Below, piece by piece: positions 1 to 4,506 of a stretch of DNA of 6,051 nucleotides. The notes beneath the pieces were generated by a model. The model made no database searches and was not told the origin of the DNA. It saw only the letters and a program-made list of their open reading frames with translations. The DNA is taken from the NCBI GenBank assembly GCA_024641205.1, contig JAHEDM010000174.1:1-6051 (forward strand). The letters are read 5' to 3'. Each line of letters begins with the position of its first letter. The stretch's first letter is position 1. A program made the translations under genes and the position numbers. The stretch is from Actinomycetes bacterium. Its GTDB lineage: Bacteria; Actinomycetota; Acidimicrobiia; Spongiisociales; UBA4744.

Positions 1-582
1 GAACACGATCCCGGCCGACTCGAGACGGGCGGTGGCCGCCGCCAGCGCCTCCTTTGAGCCGGGTGTTATGACCAGTCCATGGCCGGAGCGCAGTTCGTTG
101 ACGAGGCGGTAACCGGCCGGAGGTGCGGCATAGGAGATCACCTGCACCTCGAAATCAGTCACCGTAAAAGCAACCCCGGCCAGATCGAGTGCTCCCATGT
201 GTGCCGAAACGGCCACCATCCCGCGCCCGGCTGCCTTCTGTTTCTCGAACATCTCGAGGAGTTCGGGGGGCAGCGGCACCAGCTCACCCAGGGCCTCCCG
301 ACCGTGCGCCACCTTGTGAAAGAATTCGAAACCAGCCATCCCCGCGTAGTACAGCGCCTTGGCGACGTGTCTGGTCAGCGCCGGGTCGTCTTCTGAGGTA
401 TTGAGAACCACCGCCAGGTTCGATTTGACCGCAGACACCATGCGCGATCTTTTCCGCCGGGCCGAAAGCCCGGCAATGCCTGCTATCCCCGCAGATGCCA
501 GACCGGGCGGCACCACCTTCCCAAGCCAGAGTGCCGTACGAAGACCCTTATCTGTGTTGAGGTAATCCTGGAGACGGCTCAC
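1..582 (-). CDS. LpxL/HtrB-family membrane lysophospholipid (lipid A/PIM-type) acyltransferase, 3' end cut by window edge
   Basis: The first 194 codons of a minus-strand gene are present; the rest lies off the left edge. The protein would move an acyl chain to a lipid acceptor at the inner face of the membrane. The key motif is the HX4D catalytic pair of this superfamily, H128 and D133, in SAHMGALDLAG. The N-terminal part has the family layout: a hydrophobic stretch near residues 18-40, a basic run (ARRKRSR, 41-47), then the SNLAVVLN segment and an aromatic GMAGFEFFH segment (81-89). I chose GTG at 582 because it gives the usual distance to the HX4D motif; only a G-rich stretch precedes it, not a clear Shine-Dalgarno. 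It begins 26 bp after recR and is probably in the same transcript. In LPS-making bacteria the family acylates lipid A; in mycobacteria the relative PatA acylates phosphatidylinositol mannosides. The substrate here cannot be told. The family call is fairly safe. Confidence 0.8.
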   Translation of the reverse strand, partial: MSRLQDYLNTDKGLRTALWLGKVVPPGLASAGIAGIAGLSARRKRSRMVSAVKSNLAVVLNTSEDDPALTRHVAKALYYAGMAGFEFFHKVAHGREALGELVPLPPELLEMFEKQKAAGRGMVAVSAHMGALDLAGVAFTVTDFEVQVISYAAPPAGYRLVNELRSGHGLVITPGSKEALAAATARLESAGIVF

Positions 583-584
583 TG

Positions 585-608
585 CTACCCGCCCCGTCCG
601 GAATCCAT
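585..608 (-). other. Possible 7-codon mini-ORF with strong Shine-Dalgarno between recR and the acyltransferase
   Basis: Immediately after the recR stop (TAG, 611-609) is an ATG (608-606). An AGGAG (619-615) inside the end of recR lies 6 bases before it, the best-looking ribosome site in this part of the window. The frame reads MDSGRGG and stops at TAG (587-585), two bases before the GTG start of the acyltransferase, and it is out of frame with that gene. It may be a minicistron that brings ribosomes to the weak GTG start. It may also be the true acyltransferase start with a one- or two-base indel in the G-rich run at 588-595, either real or a sequencing error. The sequence shows the signals; the function is inference. 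Confidence 0.35.
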
Positions 609-1202
609 CTATATCTCCTGCCGTCCAACCAGCGCCCGCCCCAGGGTGAGCTCGTCGGCGTAGTCGAGATCACCCCCCACCGGGAGACCACTCGCCAGAC
701 GAGTCACCCGAACGCCGAGCGGCTTCAATTCGCGCGCGATGTACATAGCGGTGGCGTCGCCCTCCACAGTCGGGTTGGTGGCAACGATCAGTTCGGTGAT
801 GCCCTCATTGGGGACCCGCTCCCGCAATTCCGCGAAGTGGAGCTGGCCGGGACCGACGCCACCAATGGGAGAAAGCGCCCCACCGAGTACGTGGTATCGC
901 CCGCGAAACTCCTGGGTTTTCTCCACAACAATGATGTCCTGAGCCCGCTCGACCACACAGACGACGGTCGGATCGCGGCGCAAGTCACGACAGATCGAGC
1001 ATTCGTCCGTCCCGGTCACGTTGAAGCACCTGGCACAGGACTTGACCTGTTCCCGCATGTCGATGATGGCCTGCGCCAGACGGCGCGCATCGGCCTGTTC
1101 AACTGCCAGCAAATGGAACGCCAGCCGTTGGGCCGACTTGCGGCCGATGCCCGGCAAGCGCGAAAGCTCGTCGATGAGCCGCTGAACCGGGCCTTCGAAC
1201 AT
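609..1202 (-). CDS. recR: Recombination mediator protein RecR
   Basis: RecR acts with RecF and RecO in the cytoplasm to help RecA load onto single-stranded gaps during recombinational repair. At 197 residues it has the normal family length and all its parts in order. These are an N-terminal helix-hairpin-helix (RLPGIGRKSAQRLAFHLL, residues 15-32), a four-cysteine zinc site (C56, C59, C68, C71), a Toprim domain from about residue 79 to 175 with an ERAQDI segment and ATNPTVEGDATA carrying acidic residues E147 and D149, and the C-terminal LASGLPVGGDLDYADELTLGRAL segment. The ATG at 1202 overlaps the stop of the upstream ybaB-like gene as TGATG, so translation is probably coupled. The order dnaX-ybaB-recR is widespread in bacteria and supports the call. 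Nothing in the protein looks damaged. Confidence 0.97.
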   Translation of the reverse strand: MFEGPVQRLIDELSRLPGIGRKSAQRLAFHLLAVEQADARRLAQAIIDMREQVKSCARCFNVTGTDECSICRDLRRDPTVVCVVERAQDIIVVEKTQEFRGRYHVLGGALSPIGGVGPGQLHFAELRERVPNEGITELIVATNPTVEGDATAMYIARELKPLGVRVTRLASGLPVGGDLDYADELTLGRALVGRQEI

Positions 1203-1528
1203 CAGCCCAGCAACCCGCCCAGGTCCAACCCTCCGGCAATGCCGCCCATTCCGGCCTCGGCTGCCGCATGGGCAGCAGCCAGCGCCTGATTGGTAGCGGC
1301 AACGATCAGATCCCCCAGCATCTCCGCGTCTTCAGGATCGATCACCTCGGGGTCGATCTCAACCGAAACCAGGGACCCGCTGCCCTTCACCGTGGCCTTG
1401 ACAACTCCACCGCCGGCCGTGCCCTCAAAAGTCTGGACGGCCAGTTTCTCCTGGTGCGCCGCCATCTCTTCTTGCATCTGCTGCGCCTGCTCCATCAGCT
1501 TGCGCATGTCCTGTGGTCGCATTCCCAT
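1202..1528 (-). CDS. ybaB: YbaB/EbfC-family nucleoid-associated DNA-binding protein
   Basis: A small dimeric DNA-binding protein of 108 residues, the normal family size. Relatives bind DNA and coat the nucleoid; the exact role is poorly known. The N-terminal helix is rich in Met, Gln and Glu (MRKLMEQAQQMQEEM, residues 8-22) and is the family's coiled-coil arm. The core follows with the typical GGGVVKATVKG strand pair (39-49), VSVEIDPEVID (54-64) and an acidic helix leading into LGDLIVAATNQALAAA (71-86). The tail is glycine-rich (GMGGIAGGLDLGGLLG), as is common in actinobacterial members. The start is ATG at 1528, but ATG at 1522 (residue 3) is equally possible, because neither has a clear Shine-Dalgarno. 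Its stop overlaps the recR start by one base. It lies 173 bp downstream of dnaX, across a spacer with heptamer repeats. Confidence 0.93.
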   Translation of the reverse strand: MGMRPQDMRKLMEQAQQMQEEMAAHQEKLAVQTFEGTAGGGVVKATVKGSGSLVSVEIDPEVIDPEDAEMLGDLIVAATNQALAAAHAAAEAGMGGIAGGLDLGGLLG

Positions 1529-1550
1529 GGCGGGAAGAGTAATCGAGAAG

Positions 1551-1578
1551 CGTTCTTCGTTCTTCGTTCTTGGTTCCT
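1551..1578. repeat. Tandem 7-bp repeat, CGTTCTT three exact copies plus one degenerate
   Basis: Three perfect copies of CGTTCTT run from 1551 to 1571, followed by a diverged fourth unit, GGTTCCT, to 1578. The array sits 22 bp upstream of the ATG of the ybaB-like gene, so in that gene's mRNA it would read as AAGAACG units in the leader. The repeat is directly visible; any role is unknown. Confidence 0.85.
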
Positions 1579-1646
1579 CACGCCGGCGGGAGCCGAGCTG
1601 GGGAAGTAGGAAAAGTGAGTTCCGCCTTCCGCTGCCCGGGAGCTAG

Positions 1647-1688
1647 CCGGAAACTGGTTACCGGAAACTGGCTACTGGAAACTGGAAA
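1647..1688. repeat. Tandem 7-bp repeat, six CTGGAAA-like units
   Basis: Forty-two bases divide exactly into six heptamers: CCGGAAA, CTGGTTA, CCGGAAA, CTGGCTA, CTGGAAA and CTGGAAA. The first four also form a 14-bp higher-order period with one difference between copies, which suggests a two-unit block was duplicated. The array ends inside the left arm of the hairpin at the dnaX stop. The unit differs from that of the neighbouring array at 1551, but the period is the same. Confidence 0.85.
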
Positions 1689-1702
1689 GCCTTCGGCTTT
1701 TT
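1686..1702. terminator. Possible intrinsic terminator hairpin at the dnaX stop codon
   Basis: A perfect 6-bp inverted repeat, AAAGCC and GGCTTT, with a TTC loop lies directly beyond the dnaX stop codon (1704-1702). Read on the plus strand it is followed by five T (1698-1702); read on the minus strand (the dnaX transcript) the tail is only TTTCC. The position suits a terminator or attenuator after dnaX, but the better U-tract is for antisense transcripts coming rightward. The stem is short, so the call is tentative. Confidence 0.4.
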
Positions 1703-3543
1703 CAGTCGTCGGTCACCACTTCTTCGATCATCTGGCCACCAAGCAGACCCTCGACCAGGGCATCTGGATCGGTGGCGACTGCTGGGGCTTCCAGTAGCTG
1801 CTGCTTGTCTGGCAGCATCTCCGACTCGCTCGGAGAAGAGGAGGCTCCGTCTTCCGTATGACTTCCTGATCGGAATTGAATCCGGATCGATCCCCCGAGC
1901 AACTCGGCGGCGCGGGCTTCGACTACCTCCCTGACAAGCTCATCGGTCTGGAGCTGTTCGAGGTGAAAAGAGAGGTGGTCCGGAAGATGGAGCGTGACGG
2001 TCGATCCGTCGACGCTTCCCGGGCTGGCCTCCCGAAAGAGGGCCTGGCGGCGGGGGCCGAGGTCATCTCGAACTCCTGCAACCAGTGCCGGCCACACCGA
2101 TTCGAATTGGCTCAGGGTCAGATTGCCTACTGCCTCAACAGGAACAACGGCCGGTGCGAGCGTTTCCGGCACCTCATCGGGCTCAGCCTGCTCGTCGAGT
2201 GGGGCCGGCTGCGCGGGCACCGGCTCAGATGGCGCAGGCTCGTCCCCAAACTCGAATCCGGGTCCAGACTCCGGGGTGCTCTCCAAGATCGCGGTATCTT
2301 CCGATTCGACCGGTTGAACTTCCTTCATGACCGGAGCTTTAGCCACGACCGAGGCCGGCTTGACGGCCGCAGGGGCGCCTGCGCCCAGGCGCCGGACTCG
2401 CTGCTCGAGCTGCTCGATCCTGGCCGTCATCGAGGCAGGATCTCCAGCCGTTTCCGGTCGAGTCAGCTTGAGCAAAGTGATCTCAACCATCAACCGTTCT
2501 TCGCGCCCCTCCCGGAGCCGCAACAGAGCTTCGGCAAGATGATCGACCATGCGGAGCACATCGGGAGCCTGAAGTTCCTTCGAAACTCTGGTCCAGTCCG
2601 CAAGCACGTCCGCCGATTCGTCCACCACTTCTGCGAGGTTGGGGGCGTAGTGGGCCAGGAAGACGCCCCGGTAGAACGCAATGCCTTCACTCACGAAGCG
2701 GCGTAGATCGACACCCTCTGCAGAAAGGCGCGCCACCATTTCGATAGCCGTCCGGGCGTCCTGCTCGACGACTGCCCTGGCCAACTGCGCGTAGACCTCA
2801 GAGTCCGCAAGGCCGAGCGCTCGATTGACACCTCGCACCTCTACAGATCCATCACCGAGAGCAGCTACCTGTTCGAGCAGACTCAGCGCGTCTCGCACAG
2901 ATCCCCGCGCATGCCGGGCGACCGCCGTGAGGGCAGCCGGGTCCACCTTGTACTTCTCAGCGCTGCTGATCTTTTCCAGATACCCGGCCAGCACTTCGAC
3001 AGCGACGTTGTGGAAATCAAACCGCTGGCTGCGGCTCCGGATGGTGTCGAGCAGCTTGTACGGCTCGGTGGTGGCGAGAACGAAATGAACATGCGGCGGT
3101 GGCTCTTCCAGGGTCTTCAGCAGCGCATTGCCTGCCGCCTTCGAAAGCATGTGGGCCTCATCGAGAATAAAGACGCGTTTGGCTCCGCCCACCGAGGCAA
3201 CCGTTGTCACGCTGACCCGGATATCTCGAATGTCATCGACCGAGTTGTGGGAGGCGGCATCGAGCTCGATGACATCGAGCGAAGACCCCACGGTGACGGC
3301 GACGCAGGAGTTGCACGTGTTACAGGGTTCGCCGTCGTTGCCCAAATTGGTGCAGTTGAGCGCTTTGGCGATGATTCTGGCCGTGGTGGTCTTCCCTGTT
3401 CCGCGCGGGCCGGCGAAGAGATAAGCGTGCGCCACCCTCCCCTCCTGGACCTCGCGGGCCAGCGTTTCGGTCACATGACCCTGGCCAATGATGTCCTCAA
3501 ACCGCTGCGGGCGATATTTCCGATAAAGGGCCTGATACTCCAC
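1702..3543 (-). CDS. dnaX: DNA polymerase III subunits gamma and tau
   Basis: DnaX is the ATP-driven motor of the clamp loader, which opens the beta clamp and places it on primed DNA; the tau form also ties the polymerases together. The 613-residue protein has an AAA+ core: Walker A GPRGTGKT (45-52), zinc cysteines C64, C74, C77 and C80, Walker B FILDEAH (125-131), sensor 1 LATTEP (156-161), the arginine-finger segment SRSQRFDF (170-177) with R171, and sensor 2 GSVRDALSLLEQ (214-225). A helical domain III runs to about 362. A short helix and a Pro/Glu-rich linker (about 385-470) follow, then a folded C-terminal domain (about 475-560) and a tail ending in ALVEGLLGGQMIEEVV, as seen in Gram-positive tau proteins. 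The usual SRC motif reads SRS; other actinobacteria also vary here. The start is GTG at 3543, giving MEYQALYRKYRPQRF, where the family normally begins; there is no strong Shine-Dalgarno. I found no A-rich slippery site for making a short gamma form. Confidence 0.97.
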   Translation of the reverse strand: MEYQALYRKYRPQRFEDIIGQGHVTETLAREVQEGRVAHAYLFAGPRGTGKTTTARIIAKALNCTNLGNDGEPCNTCNSCVAVTVGSSLDVIELDAASHNSVDDIRDIRVSVTTVASVGGAKRVFILDEAHMLSKAAGNALLKTLEEPPPHVHFVLATTEPYKLLDTIRSRSQRFDFHNVAVEVLAGYLEKISSAEKYKVDPAALTAVARHARGSVRDALSLLEQVAALGDGSVEVRGVNRALGLADSEVYAQLARAVVEQDARTAIEMVARLSAEGVDLRRFVSEGIAFYRGVFLAHYAPNLAEVVDESADVLADWTRVSKELQAPDVLRMVDHLAEALLRLREGREERLMVEITLLKLTRPETAGDPASMTARIEQLEQRVRRLGAGAPAAVKPASVVAKAPVMKEVQPVESEDTAILESTPESGPGFEFGDEPAPSEPVPAQPAPLDEQAEPDEVPETLAPAVVPVEAVGNLTLSQFESVWPALVAGVRDDLGPRRQALFREASPGSVDGSTVTLHLPDHLSFHLEQLQTDELVREVVEARAAELLGGSIRIQFRSGSHTEDGASSSPSESEMLPDKQQLLEAPAVATDPDALVEGLLGGQMIEEVVTDD

Positions 3544-3589
3544 TCCGGCGATGGTAGCGGGGGCAGGAGGCTCGCTTCGCTCGCGGTGG

Positions 3590-3631
3590 AAAGTTCAAAG
3601 TTCAGGATTCCCCCTTTCTGCTTTCCACTTG
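3590..3631. repeat. Degenerate 7-bp repeats, AAAGTTC and CCnCTTT types
   Basis: Two exact AAAGTTC units (3590-3603) are followed in the same register by AGGATTC (3604-3610). The same phase then continues with CCCCTTT, CTGCTTT and CCACTTG (3611-3631), a second loose heptamer type. The first two units are unambiguous; the later ones are a reading of degenerate sequence. The array lies about 50 bp upstream of the dnaX GTG start. Confidence 0.55.
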
Positions 3632-3702
3632 TTCAGTTCCCGCTCATTTCCGCCGATGACCCACAATGGGGATTCGTCCTGCCAGGATGCCGACCTTCGC
3701 CG

Positions 3703-3737
3703 CGAACAGACGACAGAGGATTGATGACTGACAACGC
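3703..3737. repeat. Degenerate 7-bp repeat (about AnGACnG) spanning the ABC ATPase start
   Basis: The sequence divides into CGAACAG, ACGACAG, AGGATTG, ATGACTG and ACAACGC. Units two and four match best (AnGACnG), the others partly. If this reading is right, the third unit gives part of the Shine-Dalgarno and the fourth the ATG start codon of the ATPase, so the repeat runs from leader into coding sequence. It is too degenerate to be certain alone; the matching 7-bp period in the other arrays makes it more credible. Confidence 0.4.
3715..3720 (+). promoter_or_regulatory. Ribosome binding site of the ABC ATPase
   Basis: AGAGGA lies 3 bases before the ATG at 3724. The spacing is short but usable. 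It decides the start, because this reading frame stays open far upstream through the antisense of dnaX (to about 2911) and length alone cannot choose. Confidence 0.6.
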
Positions 3738-4506
3738 ACCACCTTCCGTTTGGGCCAAAGGTCTTGTGCGCCGATTCGGCAACAAGGTGGCCGTCGATGG
3801 GGTCGACCTGTCGATCGGCCGCGGCGAGTTCTATGGACTGCTCGGACCCAACGGTGCCGGCAAGACCACCACGATCAAGATGATCGTCGGTTTGCTCCGG
3901 CCCACCGCAGGAACCGCAGGCATCAACTCGCTCGACACCTGGCGGCAACCGCTCGAGGTCAAGCGAAAGATCGGTGTGCTGCCTGAAGAGTTCAACCTCT
4001 ACGAGCGTTTGACGGGTGCTGAACTGCTCGATTTCACCTCGGCGATCCACCGCCTGCCGAGAGAAGCTGCCGTCCAACGACGCCGCGAACTGCTGCAACT
4101 CCTCGACCTCGAAGATGCGGCATCCGACCTGGTCGCCGACTATTCGCGAGGAATGCGCAAGAAGCTGGCGCTGGCTGCCGCCGTCATCCACGCTCCTCCA
4201 GTTTTGTTTCTCGACGAACCGTTCGAGGGTGTCGATGCCGTGAGTGCCCGGCTCATCCGCGGTCTGCTCCAGCAATACACCGCTCGTGGCGCAACCATTG
4301 TCTTCTCTTCACACGTCATGGACCTGGTCGAACGCTTGTGCACCCGGATCGGAATCATGATGCACGGCAAGCTGGTCATCGAAGCAACTCCGGCAGAACT
4401 GCGGCAGCAATACGGTGTGGCCTCCGTCGAGGATGCCTTCCTGGAAGTAGTAGGAGCGGCTGATATGGGCGAGGGATTGGAATGGTTGGGCGCCTCGTCT
4501 GGTTGA
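3724..4506 (+). CDS. ABC transporter ATP-binding protein (ABC-2/exporter type)
   Basis: The 260-residue nucleotide-binding subunit would power the permease encoded next to it from the cytoplasmic face of the membrane. All ABC motifs are present: Walker A GPNGAGKT (41-48), a Q-loop region GVLPEEF (84-90), signature SRGMRKKL (141-148), Walker B VLFLDEP (160-166) with catalytic E165, the D-loop GVDA (169-172) and the switch histidine H197 in FSSHVMD. The Q-loop glutamine is replaced by glutamate (E88), and the signature is the SRGMR form in place of LSGGQ; both are common among ABC-2-type exporter ATPases. The length is near the core domain plus a short tail, with no fused membrane part. ATG at 3724 is chosen for its Shine-Dalgarno and because the ABC fold begins within about ten residues. 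The gene overlaps the permease by 25 bp. The substrate cannot be inferred. Confidence 0.93.
   Translation: MTDNAPPSVWAKGLVRRFGNKVAVDGVDLSIGRGEFYGLLGPNGAGKTTTIKMIVGLLRPTAGTAGINSLDTWRQPLEVKRKIGVLPEEFNLYERLTGAELLDFTSAIHRLPREAAVQRRRELLQLLDLEDAASDLVADYSRGMRKKLALAAAVIHAPPVLFLDEPFEGVDAVSARLIRGLLQQYTARGATIVFSSHVMDLVERLCTRIGIMMHGKLVIEATPAELRQQYGVASVEDAFLEVVGAADMGEGLEWLGASSG
4471..4475 (+). promoter_or_regulatory. Ribosome binding site of the permease, inside the ATPase gene
   Basis: GAGGG lies 6 bases before the ATG at 4482, an ideal spacing, and sits within the last codons of the ATPase gene. It supports starting the permease at 4482, upstream of the ATPase stop. Confidence 0.7.

Larger units (their letters stand above)
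1529..1701. other. dnaX-ybaB spacer, no gene seen
   Basis: This 173-bp spacer lies between dnaX and the ybaB-like gene, both on the minus strand. It holds a hairpin beside the dnaX stop and two separate 7-bp-period repeat arrays (1551-1578 and 1647-1688). I found no convincing -10/-35 pair, tRNA or open frame. The middle (about 1579-1646) is GC-rich and I see nothing in it. The spacer is long for this normally compact gene cluster. Confidence 0.6.
3544..3723. other. Divergent intergenic region between dnaX and the ABC ATPase
   Basis: This 180-bp spacer must hold the promoters of both divergent units, but I cannot name a convincing -10/-35 pair on either strand. It holds 7-bp-period repeats at both ends. 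Near 3570-3584, GCTCGC occurs twice separated by TTC. There are also two very small palindromes, CCCACAATGGG (3660-3670) and TCCTGCCAGGA (3677-3687), whose 4-bp arms could be an operator or chance. I looked for the conserved SRP RNA loop, often near dnaX, and did not find it. Confidence 0.5.

Noticed and set aside
1551..1688. CRISPR array
   Set aside because: The repeats are contiguous 7-mers without unique spacers, and there are no cas genes.
1876..2706. Plus-strand open frame of 276 codons inside dnaX
   Set aside because: It lies wholly antisense to a well-conserved gene, its translation is rich in Arg/Gly with no recognisable motif, and long antisense frames are expected in GC-rich DNA.
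1702..3543. Programmed frameshift in dnaX producing gamma
   Set aside because: I looked for an A AAA AAG-type slippery run on the minus strand and found none; the frame runs uninterrupted to a typical tau tail.
3677..3687. Operator for the ABC genes (TCCTGCCAGGA)
   Set aside because: A 4-bp-arm palindrome is expected by chance in a spacer of this size, and no regulator gene is nearby.
2911..3723. Upstream extension of the ABC ATPase frame by 271 codons
   Set aside because: The extension is antisense to dnaX and matches no domain; the ABC fold and a Shine-Dalgarno both point to ATG 3724.
3544..3723. SRP (4.5S) RNA gene near dnaX
   Set aside because: SRP RNA often lies near dnaX, but the conserved GGAAGG/AGCAG apical loop is absent on both strands in this spacer.
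3595..4275. Minus-strand open frame of 226 codons over the ATPase and the intergenic region
   Set aside because: It is antisense to the ATPase motifs and includes heptamer-repeat translation; there is no family resemblance.
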